From assembly GCF_016595245.1 (NCBI RefSeq), contig NZ_JAENHM010000018.1, positions 1 through 64,000 on the forward strand: a stretch of DNA of 64,000 nt. The letters run 5' to 3'. A program made the position numbers and the translations under genes. The stretch comes from Azospirillum endophyticum (lineage in GTDB: Bacteria; Pseudomonadota; Alphaproteobacteria; Azospirillales; Azospirillaceae). The notes under the pieces are model-generated. The model searched no databases, was not told where the DNA came from, and was given only the letters and a program-made list of their open reading frames with translations. Positions 9,658 through 17,169 of the stretch are shown here, piece by piece (the first letter of the stretch is position 1; each line of letters starts with the position of its first letter).

Positions 9658-9698
9658 GCGGGCGCCGGCCGCCGTTCTTCCCGGCCGCCGGCGCCCGC
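9658..9698 (-). promoter_or_regulatory. Stem-loop between binding-protein and ATPase genes
   Basis: A perfect 12-bp inverted repeat (GCGGGCGCCGGC at 9658-9669, complement at 9687-9698) encloses a 17-nt loop in the 87-base gap between the binding-protein stop and the ATPase start. There is no T-run. In many ABC operons such a hairpin stabilises the binding-protein mRNA or causes partial termination, giving more binding protein than membrane parts. That role is inferred. Confidence 0.6.
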
Positions 9699-9708
9699 CC
9701 TTGGGTCG

Positions 9709-10755
9709 TCAGAAGTCGTAGGAGCCCATGTTCTCCTTGGTGACGCCGACCCAGCCCTGGCCGTACAGCAGGTTGGCCTTGGCCCCCTGCGGCGTGGTCA
9801 GGGCGGTGTAGCCGGGCAGGCCCAGGTTCAGGCCGGCCTTGATCTGGTCCTTTTTGCCGTCCAGCGCCATCACCGCCAGCATGTTCATGGCATAGCCGGC
9901 CACCGCCGGATCCCAGAACTGGATGTACTGGATGTCGCCCTGGGTCAGGTACTGGCCGGCCACCGACACCAGACCAGTGCCGGAGAAGAACAGCTTGTTC
10001 TTCAGCCCGCGTTCCGCCACCAGACGGCCGGCGCCGGCCGAGGTCGGCATCGGACCGCCGACGATGCCCTTCAGGTCCGGATAGGTGGTCAGGACTTCCT
10101 TCAGCTTGTTGTAGTCGGTGTTTGCGTCGTCATAGGTCTCCAGACGGTTAGTCACCATCTGCATCTTCGGGAAATGTTCCTTCTGATAGGCGACGGCGCC
10201 GTCGATCCACTCGTTCTGCGACTTCGAGGTCAGGCTGCCGACGGTGCAGACATACTTGCCCTCGCCGCCCATCGCCTTGCCCAGCACTTCCATCAGCTTG
10301 GCGCCGTAAGCGAAGTTGTCGAAGGCCTCCAGCACATAGTCGGCGTTCTGGATGTTCGACGCCTCATGCGCGATCACCACAATGCCGCGGTCGCGCGCCT
10401 TCTTCAGCACCGGCTCCACCGCCTCGACCGAGAAGGGGACGATGGCGATGGCGTCGACGCCCTGGGCGATCAGGTTCTCGACCAGCTGGACCTGTGCCGC
10501 CGCGTCGGCCTGGCTCGGCCCGACCATCCAGGTGTCGTGGCCGGTGTCGCTGGCGAACTGCTTCACGCCGTCGCGCATGCGGTCGAACCAGGCGATGCCG
10601 TCGACCTTCACCACGGTGGCGATGGTGTATTTCTTCTTGGTGGCGTCGGACTTCAGCGTCTTGACGGCATCCGGGGTCGGGACCGGATCGGCGGCCATCG
10701 CCGGCCCGGCGACCAGCGACGCGGCGACGATGAGCGAGGACAGCAACTTCTTCAT
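9709..10755 (-). CDS. Periplasmic sugar-binding protein of ABC transporter
   Basis: This 348-residue protein starts with a clear Sec signal peptide, MKKLLSSLIVAASLVAGPAM, cleaved after AMA. The rest is a type I periplasmic binding fold (Peripla_BP_4), with VEAVEPVLKKARDRGIVVIA near residue 130. It is most similar in style to LsrB/RhaS-type proteins often annotated as AI-2 or simple-sugar binding. I took the ATG at 10755, not the in-frame ATG at 10791, because only 10755 leaves an intact signal peptide; GGGAGT lies about nine bases before it. No AI-2 processing enzymes (LsrF, LsrG) follow, so a pentose or deoxypentose ligand is likelier. Confidence 0.88.
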   Translation of the reverse strand: MKKLLSSLIVAASLVAGPAMAADPVPTPDAVKTLKSDATKKKYTIATVVKVDGIAWFDRMRDGVKQFASDTGHDTWMVGPSQADAAAQVQLVENLIAQGVDAIAIVPFSVEAVEPVLKKARDRGIVVIAHEASNIQNADYVLEAFDNFAYGAKLMEVLGKAMGGEGKYVCTVGSLTSKSQNEWIDGAVAYQKEHFPKMQMVTNRLETYDDANTDYNKLKEVLTTYPDLKGIVGGPMPTSAGAGRLVAERGLKNKLFFSGTGLVSVAGQYLTQGDIQYIQFWDPAVAGYAMNMLAVMALDGKKDQIKAGLNLGLPGYTALTTPQGAKANLLYGQGWVGVTKENMGSYDF

Positions 10756-10868
10756 GTCGGCGTGACTCCCATGAGAGGCGATGAGCGCCATGCGGTGGGA
10801 GAAATCCTCGACCCACCGCCGGTGCCGGGGTGTTTGCCACCCGCTGCGCGTTCCGTTTTTGATGATGC

Positions 10869-10910
10869 CGTGCCGGGTGGGACGGACGGAACCCCCGCCC
10901 GCCCGGCACG
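10869..10910. promoter_or_regulatory. Stem-loop downstream of deoC
   Basis: Arms CGTGCCGGG (10869-10877) and CCCGGCACG (10902-10910) form a 9-bp stem with a 24-nt loop, 28 bases after the deoC stop and before the binding-protein gene. No T-run follows on the coding strand, so it may attenuate or process the transcript rather than end it. Confidence 0.45.
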
Positions 10911-10938
10911 CTGTACAGCGTGTGCGCCGCCGTCGGTA

Positions 10939-11610
10939 TCAGCCGCCGATGATCGCCACGCTGGCGCTGGCGCCGATGCGCGAGGCACCGGCCGCGATCA
11001 TGCGGCGGGCGTCCTCGGTGGTCCGCACCCCGCCCGACGCCTTGACGCCCATGCCGTCGCCGACGGTACGGCGCATCAGCGCCACATCCTCGGCGGTGGC
11101 GCCGCCCCCGGCGAAGCCGGTGGAGGTCTTGACGAAATCGGCCCCGGCCTCCTGCGACAGGCGGCAGGCCAGGACTTTCTCCTCGTCGGTGAGCAGGCTG
11201 GTCTCGATGATGACCTTCAGCAGGGCGTCGCCGCAGGCTTGGCGGACCGCGGCGATGTCGTCGCGCACCTCGGTTGCCCGACCGGCTTTCAGCAGGCCGA
11301 TCGGGATCACCATGTCGACCTCACGTGCGCCGTGGCGCACAACCCATTCGGCCTCGTCGGCCTTGATCGCCGTGGGATCGGCGCCGAAGGGGAAGCAGAT
11401 CACGGCGCAGGGCGCCACCGGCGAGCCGGCCAGCCGGTCGGTCACCAGCGGGATGAAGACGGGGTTGACACAGACCGCCTTGAAGGCGTGCGCGCGCGCT
11501 TCGTCGCACAGCCGCTCGACCTCGGCGGGCTGGGCATCGGGGCGCAACAGGGTGTGGTCGATGAACGGAGCCAGACCGGCCGCATCGGCCGGAACGCTGG
11601 GTATCGGCAT
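10939..11610 (-). CDS. deoC: Deoxyribose-phosphate aldolase
   Basis: This 223-residue class I aldolase cleaves 2-deoxyribose-5-phosphate to glyceraldehyde-3-phosphate and acetaldehyde. It shows the family landmarks: [11 protein letters not shown] near the start, [13 protein letters not shown] in the middle, and the Schiff-base region [17 protein letters not shown], with the catalytic Lys in FVKTSTG. The ATG at 11610 is chosen because GGGAGGACCAAG precedes it and the upstream extension is low-complexity. It is the first gene of the leftward operon. With the DeoR-like site 87 bases upstream, it is the strongest clue that the operon handles deoxyribose or deoxynucleoside sugar. Confidence 0.92.
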   Translation of the reverse strand: MPIPSVPADAAGLAPFIDHTLLRPDAQPAEVERLCDEARAHAFKAVCVNPVFIPLVTDRLAGSPVAPCAVICFPFGADPTAIKADEAEWVVRHGAREVDMVIPIGLLKAGRATEVRDDIAAVRQACGDALLKVIIETSLLTDEEKVLACRLSQEAGADFVKTSTGFAGGGATAEDVALMRRTVGDGMGVKASGGVRTTEDARRMIAAGASRIGASASVAIIGG

Positions 11611-11696
11611 CTTGGTCCTCCCGGGGAGCCCCTTGTCCTTGGGGGCTCTCCTCGATTGTCGCCGGGATGCCGACACCGCATCCAAATCCGTTGCGA

Positions 11697-11712
11697 TGTT
11701 AACATCCTAACA
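11697..11712. promoter_or_regulatory. Candidate DeoR operator
   Basis: TGTTAACATCCTAACA has half-sites TGTTA and TAACA separated by six bases. The E. coli deo operator, as I recall it, is TGTTAGAATTCTAACA, with identical half-sites and spacing. It overlaps a perfect 12-bp palindrome (GATGTTAACATC, 11695-11706). It sits in the gap between deoC and the divergent DeoR-family gene. Confidence 0.6.
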
Positions 11713-11847
11713 TTTTCTGAAAGGATAGTTCCATGCTGTCGCAGGATGTGTCAAGATCAATACATAGGATTGTGATCTTGACCACGGCCATCCCGTTCAC
11801 GGCCCGATGCCATCGGGATTAACTCGCCTGGATTGCGGGATTTGGAC

Positions 11848-12615
11848 ATGTCGATGAGAAGAGCCGAGCGTCTGAACCGGTTGCAGTCCACCCTTGATGC
11901 CGGCGGCTATCTCCGATTGAAGGATGCCGCCCATCTGCTGGGCGTCTCGGAGATGACGGTGCGGCGCGACATTGCGTCCTGCGGCGGCCGCTTCGCCTAT
12001 CTCGGCGGCTACATCGCCGGCGGGCCGGAGAGCGCCGGGGGGATGGGATACATCCTGGACCGCGAGCGGGACGCCCACATCGAGATGAAGCGGGCCGCCT
12101 GCGACGCGGCGGCGACCCTGTTGAAACCGGGGGAGACGGTGTTCATCGACTGCGGCACCACCACCACCCATCTCGCCAGCCGCATCCCGGCCGAAAGCCG
12201 GATCACCGTGGTCTGCTACGCCATGAACATTGCGGAGATCGTCTGCAGGAAGCCGGGCGTGCGCGTGGTCATGCTGGGCGGCCTCTACCATGCCTCCTCG
12301 GCGTCCTTCTCCAGCCCGGAGTCACTGGAGATGCTGCGCGGCATCGGCATCAACACCGCCTTCATCTCGGCCGGCGGCGTGCATGAATCGCTGGGGATCA
12401 GCTGCTCGAACTTCCACGAAGTGGAGATCAAGCAGACCGCCATCGCCAATGCGGTGACCAAGGCGCTGGTGGTCGACAGCAGCAAATTCGGCCAGGTCAA
12501 GCCGGCCTTCTTCGCCAAGCTCGACAGCTTCGACTTCCTGTGCTGCGACGACGGGCTGGAGTCCGCGCGGGCGGAGCGGCTGGCAGCGGCAGGGGTGCAC
12601 GTTGTCCCGGCCTGA
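11848..12615 (+). CDS. DeoR-family transcriptional regulator
   Basis: This 255-residue regulator has an N-terminal helix-turn-helix (about 5-55, YLRLKDAAHLLGVSEMTVRRDI) and a C-terminal DeoRC sensor domain of the sugar-phosphate isomerase fold (FIDCGTTTTHLASRIP near residue 97). The ATG at 11848 is taken as the start; a TTG at 11833 and an ATG at 11854 are also in frame, and no site has a strong ribosome-binding sequence. It is divergent from deoC and the transporter operon and is the likely repressor of both, sensing a phosphorylated sugar. Confidence 0.88.
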   Translation: MSMRRAERLNRLQSTLDAGGYLRLKDAAHLLGVSEMTVRRDIASCGGRFAYLGGYIAGGPESAGGMGYILDRERDAHIEMKRAACDAAATLLKPGETVFIDCGTTTTHLASRIPAESRITVVCYAMNIAEIVCRKPGVRVVMLGGLYHASSASFSSPESLEMLRGIGINTAFISAGGVHESLGISCSNFHEVEIKQTAIANAVTKALVVDSSKFGQVKPAFFAKLDSFDFLCCDDGLESARAERLAAAGVHVVPA

Positions 12616-12618
12616 ACG

Positions 12619-13005
12619 CTACCTCAAGGAGGCGATGGTCGATCGGTTCGGGCAGAGCTGCTCATGCTCCCCGCCGGCGCCGCCGGCCAGCAACCGGGCG
12701 CAGTCGCGCGCCTTGCGGCACTGCATGCACACCCGCAGGAGATCCCGCATGACGTCGCCGTGGTCGGCCTCCAGTGCCGGAGCGTCGATGCCGTGCAGGG
12801 CGAGTGCTGCCGGCAGCAGGATCCGCGCATGGGTGCCCCGGGAGACGGCCGCCAGATCGCTCTCCGCCAGCCCGGCCTCCTGCAGCACCGCCTTGCGGTC
12901 GAGCGGCTCCAGCGAGGCCAGCACCCGCATCTCCCGTCCGGTCCGCCACCGGTCGAGCAAGGCGGCGTAGCGGCCTTTGGGGGTGATGGACAGGGAAGTC
13001 GGCAT
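12619..13005 (-). CDS. DUF6455-like small cysteine-rich protein
   Basis: This 128-residue protein ends with a conserved block, LLPAALALHGIDAPAL followed by VMRDLLRVCMQCRKARDC, then a final Cys-Pro-Asn. The pattern C-x2-C-x5-C with a fourth Cys about 18 residues later is the signature I associate with DUF6455. It could bind a metal or an iron-sulfur cluster; this is inference. The ATG at 13005 has AAGGA ten bases upstream. It is convergent with the DeoR gene, three bases apart, and follows the TetR gene on the same strand. An inverted repeat (13022-13039) just before it may place it in the nic regulon. Confidence 0.65.
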   Translation of the reverse strand: MPTSLSITPKGRYAALLDRWRTGREMRVLASLEPLDRKAVLQEAGLAESDLAAVSRGTHARILLPAALALHGIDAPALEADHGDVMRDLLRVCMQCRKARDCARLLAGGAGGEHEQLCPNRSTIASLR

Positions 13006-13021
13006 GGCGGGATGTCCTTGA

Positions 13022-13039
13022 ATTAATCACTCGATTAAT
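13022..13039. promoter_or_regulatory. Candidate TetR operator, site A
   Basis: ATTAATCACTCGATTAAT is a perfect inverted repeat of ATTAATC/GATTAAT with a four-base spacer, lying 17 bases before the DUF6455 start. Its right half, TCGATTAAT, is shared with sites before nicC and livK (pattern TCGNYTAAT). Confidence 0.5.
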
Positions 13040-13074
13040 ATCGCAGGACCGAGCCGGGGAGGCCTTGATCTGGA

Positions 13075-13896
13075 TCAGTTCCGGGGTGGCGGAGCCACCA
13101 TGCCGGCGGTGACGAAGCTGGTGATGGCGTTCAGGATCTCGTCCGGATCGTCCAGATTGCAGATGCCCGGCGCCATCTCCTCCAGCCGGTGGGTGTCGGA
13201 GAAGGCGTAGAGATAGGCGCCGATCATCAGCGTCATCCGCCAATAGACGTCCTTCGCCGCCAGATGCGGCAGCGCTTCGCGCAGGGCGTCGGTGAAGCTG
13301 CGGGTAGAGGCCTCGTAGGCCTCGTTGCGCAGCTTGTAGGAAATCTCCGGCGGTTCGGTGTGAAGGCGCGCCTGCAGCCGCATGAACGTGCGGCCGGCTT
13401 CCGTCGCCCGCATCGACAGGGCCGGCATCAGGAAGGCGCGGACGATGTCGTCTACCGCCGGCGGCTTACCGGTCTGGCGCAAGGCTTCCAGCCGCTGCAC
13501 CCGGTCTTCCGAAATCTGCCGCCCGCGCCGCAGGAAGACCTCTTCGAACAGCCCGTATTTGGAGCCGAAATAATAATTGATCAGCGCCTGCGTCACCTGG
13601 GCGGCGTCGGCGACGTTGCGCAGGCTGGTGCCGGCATAGCCGAGGTTGGCGAACTCGATCTCCGCCGCGTCGAGGATCTCGTCGCGCACGTTGCTGATGC
13701 CTTCCGGCCGTCCGGGACCGGCCCGGCGGCGTTGCGGCGGGCGCCCCCGCTTGCCTGCCGTCTCCGGAGCCGCCGCTTCCGGATGTGCCGCCGCCTTCGA
13801 CTGTGAGCGTACTGATTTCATGGAATCCGCGGAGGGTTCGTCCCTGTCGCGGAGACGTATAACATCTTTGGGCAAGGGCACATCCACTCCTTTCAC
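13075..13896 (-). CDS. TetR-family transcriptional regulator of the nic locus
   Basis: This protein is 273 residues from a GTG at 13896; an ATG at 13821 would give 248. The helix-turn-helix is SLRNVADAAQVTQALINYYF, about residues 91-110 of the long form, preceded by a basic, Pro- and Arg-rich arm. The C-terminal half is a TetR ligand-binding domain with about seven helices. It follows nicF with a four-base gap if the GTG is used. It likely controls the nic and liv genes by sensing a pyridine intermediate, analogous to NicS or NicR of Pseudomonas. The start codon is unsure; neither candidate has a strong ribosome site. Confidence 0.82.
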   Translation of the reverse strand: MKGVDVPLPKDVIRLRDRDEPSADSMKSVRSQSKAAAHPEAAAPETAGKRGRPPQRRRAGPGRPEGISNVRDEILDAAEIEFANLGYAGTSLRNVADAAQVTQALINYYFGSKYGLFEEVFLRRGRQISEDRVQRLEALRQTGKPPAVDDIVRAFLMPALSMRATEAGRTFMRLQARLHTEPPEISYKLRNEAYEASTRSFTDALREALPHLAAKDVYWRMTLMIGAYLYAFSDTHRLEEMAPGICNLDDPDEILNAITSFVTAGMVAPPPRN

Positions 13897-13900
13897 CCCG

Positions 13901-14515
13901 TCAAAGCGTCAGCACACGCTCGGCGGGTACGACGTCGCCGTATTTCTGGGCGATGTCGAACAGATTGGCCTCGTGCGGAGCGATGGCCCGGTCGCCGACG
14001 CAGTCGGACAGCACCACCGGCCGGAAGCCGTGGCACATGGCGTCGACCACGCTGGCCCGCACGCATCCCGAGGTGGTGCAGCCGGCGACCAGCAGCGTCT
14101 CCACCCCTTTCTGCGTCAGCCAGGGGGCGAGGCCGGTGCCGAAGAACGCCGATGGGTTGGTCTTGCGCACCACCAGTTCTCCGGCGGCCGGCGTCAACTC
14201 CGGAACGATGGCGCTGGCCGGGGCGTCCTCCGTCAGCGTCAGCATACCCGGAACCTTGATCGAGAAGACCGTGGCGTCCGATCCGTCGTCGGCATAGACG
14301 ATCCGGCTGTGGGCGACCGGCCAGCCGCGCTTGCGCGCCTCGCCCAGCACCGTCACCGTCCGCGCGATGGCGGGGGCGATGTTGCCGCCGCCGAACACCG
14401 CCGGGTCGGCGAAGCCGTTGACGAAATCGACGATCAGCAGGCCGATCCGGCCCTGGATGCCCAGCGACCGGCCGAAGCCCTGGCGCTCGTAGACCGCTTG
14501 TGTCGGCTCGCTCAT
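13901..14515 (-). CDS. nicF: Maleamate amidohydrolase
   Basis: This 204-residue isochorismatase-fold hydrolase converts maleamate to maleate and ammonia. The triad positions are visible: Asp in GLLIVDFVNGFADP, Lys in LVVRKTNPSAFFGT and the nucleophile Cys in VAGCTTSGCVRASVVDA (the second Cys of GCTTSGC). The ATG at 14515 overlaps the nicX stop in an ATGA junction, which supports translational coupling. Isochorismatase homologues are diverse, so the call depends on the neighbouring nicX, nicD, nicE and nicC. Confidence 0.88.
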   Translation of the reverse strand: MSEPTQAVYERQGFGRSLGIQGRIGLLIVDFVNGFADPAVFGGGNIAPAIARTVTVLGEARKRGWPVAHSRIVYADDGSDATVFSIKVPGMLTLTEDAPASAIVPELTPAAGELVVRKTNPSAFFGTGLAPWLTQKGVETLLVAGCTTSGCVRASVVDAMCHGFRPVVLSDCVGDRAIAPHEANLFDIAQKYGDVVPAERVLTL

Positions 14516-15558
14516 GCCACCGTCTCCTGTTCGAGGAGGCGGCCGCTTCGGACCACCTCGCGCCCGTCCAGCCGGACGGTGCAATTGCGCATGGGGATGT
14601 CGATGTGGCAGGCGGTGGTGCGCGATCCGCCGCCCTCGTTGTTCGGCCCCATCGAGAACAGGAAGTTGCCGGCGAAGGCACGGGCGTCCATGCCGATGGT
14701 GCCCTCACGGTCGTAAAGGCCGAGCGTCGACCAGCGCGCCCGCTTCTGCAGCCCCCAGCCGACATGGGAGACGGCATAGGCCTCCCGGTCGTCGAAGACC
14801 TCCATGTAGTCGTTCAGCAGGTCGGCATCCATGCCGCCGGTGATCGCAGTGACGTAGCCCTTTTCGACAACCATCTCGATGCGGTCGGTGACGTAGGACT
14901 TCATCGGGAGCAGGATGTCGCCGCGCTCCAGCACGACGCGGCCCTCCGCCTTGCCCTCGTTGGGGAAGGTCAGGCTGAAGCCGCTCGGCCAATGGTCCCA
15001 GCGGCCGGGCTCGTCGACGAAGCCGTATTCCTGGATCGCCGGGAACTCGCCCAGCGGCAGCCGCAGATCGGTGCCGGCGGACGAGGTCACCGTCATCTCC
15101 TTCGTCCCCGCCAGCAGGGCGGCGGCCTCGGCGACGCGGGCCTTGTCCTCCAGGCTGGGCAACAGGCGGACCAGCACCTCCGGCGGCTCGACGGCCAGCA
15201 GGATGCGGGTGCCGCTCTCCAGGATTTCCGCCTGCTCGGGCGAGAACAGCAGCGTCATCAGGTCGAGAACGATGTCGCTTTCCTTCAGCGCCGCGATGGC
15301 GGCGCGGTTCCCGGTCAGCGGCGTGGTGCCGAGATAGGCCAGGCTGTCGCGGCTGTGCGCGAACTCGGCGTTCATCGGCGGCAGGTCGAGCCGGTTTACC
15401 ACCGCCCCCATCATCCCGGCGGCGATCCGCGCGGTCTGCAGGGTCTGCGGATGGGTGTTGGCGCTGGTCAGCAGGGTGACTGTGTTTCCGGGCTTCAGAT
15501 TCGACAGGGTGAGGACATGGGTCCAGGCGCGGACCATGTCGGCATCGCTGACGGACAT
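14512..15558 (-). CDS. nicX: 2,5-dihydroxypyridine 5,6-dioxygenase
   Basis: This 348-residue enzyme belongs to the NicX family, which resembles M29 aminopeptidases. It would open the ring of 2,5-dihydroxypyridine with O2 to give N-formylmaleamate, using one ferrous iron. The His in AVSHVGWG and the His-x-Asp in TACHIDIPM, near the C-terminus, match the reported two-His/one-Asp iron ligands as I remember them. The family is often annotated simply as leucyl aminopeptidase. Full-length, with 24 bases to nicD upstream and a four-base overlap with nicF downstream. Confidence 0.88.
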   Translation of the reverse strand: MSVSDADMVRAWTHVLTLSNLKPGNTVTLLTSANTHPQTLQTARIAAGMMGAVVNRLDLPPMNAEFAHSRDSLAYLGTTPLTGNRAAIAALKESDIVLDLMTLLFSPEQAEILESGTRILLAVEPPEVLVRLLPSLEDKARVAEAAALLAGTKEMTVTSSAGTDLRLPLGEFPAIQEYGFVDEPGRWDHWPSGFSLTFPNEGKAEGRVVLERGDILLPMKSYVTDRIEMVVEKGYVTAITGGMDADLLNDYMEVFDDREAYAVSHVGWGLQKRARWSTLGLYDREGTIGMDARAFAGNFLFSMGPNNEGGGSRTTACHIDIPMRNCTVRLDGREVVRSGRLLEQETVA

Positions 15559-15582
15559 CGCGGGGGTCCTTTCGGTTGGAGG

Positions 15583-16389
15583 TCAGACCGGCTTGCCGAG
15601 GAAATCGCCGAATGCGCGGTAGAAGCCTTCCTCATCGTCCCAGGGGATCATGTGGCCGGCATTCTCTACCCGAACCACGCCGATGGCCGGGTTAAGATCG
15701 CGGATTTCCGCCTCCTCCTCCGACAGGATCACGCCCCCGCGGCCGGCGGCGATCAGCAGGGCCGGGCAGTGCAGGCGCGGGAGGTCGGCGTGGATGTCGT
15801 CCGTCCGGAAGCCCTCATAGGCGGTGACGATGGCCCGCTCGTCGCAGGTATGCAGCCATTCGGCGCGCAGGCGCAGCTGCTCGTCGGTCCAAGTAGGGCA
15901 GAAGGGACGCATCGCCTCCAGATCGGCGCCCTGCGTCATCAGGCGGATGGAATCGACATACCAGGGGAGTTGCGCCGGATAGGGGCGGCGGCCCGGTCCC
16001 GACACCGGCGGATCGACCATGACGAGGCAGCCGGGTTCCGCCCCATGACGGCTGACGGAGCGCAAGCCGATGCGGGCGCCCATCGAGTGACCGACCAGCG
16101 CATAGTCCGCCAGACCCAGTTCCGCCGCGAAGGCGGCGACGTCCGCGGCCATGGCGTCCAGCCCATAGTCGAGCGTATCCGAGGTTTCCGACAGGCCGCG
16201 GCCCCGGGCGTCCAGCACATAGGTATCGAAGCCCTTGCCGAAGCGTTCGGCGACGAAGCCCCAGGTCGGAGCCGGGCTGGTGATGCCCGGCACGATCACC
16301 ACCGGACGGCCGGCGCCGCCGTAGCGCAGGTAATGCTGGCGAATGCCGTTGGCACGGACGTTGGCTCCGTATTGGAAGGTGCTGCTCAT
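15583..16389 (-). CDS. nicD: N-formylmaleamate deformylase
   Basis: This 268-residue alpha/beta hydrolase removes formate from N-formylmaleamate, giving maleamate. The nucleophile elbow is GHSMGAR (Ser near residue 103), the oxyanion region is VIVPGITSPAPTWGF near residue 31, and the catalytic His is in VENAGHMIPWDD near the C-terminus. I set the start at the ATG 16389; the frame continues upstream but only inside nicE. GGGAGGGCGGC lies immediately before the start. The released formate could feed the formate dehydrogenase encoded 18 kb away, but that link is inferred. Confidence 0.88.
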   Translation of the reverse strand: MSSTFQYGANVRANGIRQHYLRYGGAGRPVVIVPGITSPAPTWGFVAERFGKGFDTYVLDARGRGLSETSDTLDYGLDAMAADVAAFAAELGLADYALVGHSMGARIGLRSVSRHGAEPGCLVMVDPPVSGPGRRPYPAQLPWYVDSIRLMTQGADLEAMRPFCPTWTDEQLRLRAEWLHTCDERAIVTAYEGFRTDDIHADLPRLHCPALLIAAGRGGVILSEEEAEIRDLNPAIGVVRVENAGHMIPWDDEEGFYRAFGDFLGKPV

Positions 16390-16400
16390 GCCGCCCTCCC

Positions 16401-17156
16401 TCAATAGGCGCCGGAGAGAAGGGCACCGGCACCGGGCACCGCCGTCTTCAGGCCCAGCGCCTTCAGCATGGCGTAGGTGGTGGCGGCGGCGGCGGTGACC
16501 ACCGGCTTGCCGGTCATCGCCTCGACCTTCGCGATCACCGGCAGCGACGGCATCTGGACGCAGGCCGACAGCACGATGGCGTCGACGTTGCCGGTGTCCA
16601 TGCCGGCGACGATCCCGGGGAGGTTTTCGGGATCGTGGCGACCGACGGCGATATTGTCGGGGATCTCCAGCGCCCGCCAGTCGGCGACCTCGACCCCTTC
16701 CTGCTCGATGTAGTCGATGACCAGCTTGGTCAGCGGTTTCATGTAGGGGGCGACCAAGGCGATCCGTTTGGCACCGATGACGGGGAGCGCATCGACCAGC
16801 GCACCGGCGCTGGTGATGACCGGGGCCGGTGCGCCGTTCTCCGCGGTGCGGCCCTGGAGGCGTTCCTGCGAGACGCGGTGATAGCCGCGGCCCATGCTCA
16901 TGATCGCGACCAGGCAGGCGTAGCCCAGCACGTCGACGCGGGCGTCGGTCAGTTCGAGCGCGCAACGGTCGGACTCGCCGTCCATCGCCGCCAGCTCCTC
17001 CTTCGCCACCGTCTTCATGCGCATGCGGCTGGAGTGGAAGGTGAAGCGTGTGCCGTGCGCCAGCGCATGGGCGGTCAGCATCGCCGGAATCTCCGTCTCC
17101 ATCGTCGTGTTGGAGCTGGGGACGATCTGGCCGATGCGATAGGTGCGGATGGTCAT
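16401..17156 (-). CDS. nicE: Maleate isomerase
   Basis: This 251-residue Asp/Glu-racemase superfamily enzyme isomerises maleate to fumarate without a cofactor. The two catalytic Cys expected for the family are in LGYACLVAIMSMG (near residue 80) and VLSACVQMPSLPV (near residue 198). It begins IGQIVPSSNTTMETEIP, the substrate-binding Asn region typical of maleate isomerases. It lies between nicC and nicD with 11-13 base gaps. The product enters the TCA cycle. Confidence 0.92.
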   Translation of the reverse strand: MTIRTYRIGQIVPSSNTTMETEIPAMLTAHALAHGTRFTFHSSRMRMKTVAKEELAAMDGESDRCALELTDARVDVLGYACLVAIMSMGRGYHRVSQERLQGRTAENGAPAPVITSAGALVDALPVIGAKRIALVAPYMKPLTKLVIDYIEQEGVEVADWRALEIPDNIAVGRHDPENLPGIVAGMDTGNVDAIVLSACVQMPSLPVIAKVEAMTGKPVVTAAAATTYAMLKALGLKTAVPGAGALLSGAY

Positions 17157-17169
17157 TGCGGTGCGGTCC

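Noticed and set aside
9709..10791. Longer binding-protein start at 10791
   Set aside because: It would place 12 residues before an otherwise perfect signal peptide; the ATG at 10755 is better.
2397..11610. AI-2 (lsr) uptake and processing operon
   Set aside because: The binding protein and permeases resemble Lsr proteins, but lsrF, lsrG and LsrR-type genes are missing and deoC plus a DeoR operator point to a deoxypentose.
14512..15558. Leucyl aminopeptidase for peptide breakdown
   Set aside because: The fold family includes aminopeptidases, but the nic gene context and the His/His/Asp pattern favour 2,5-dihydroxypyridine dioxygenase.
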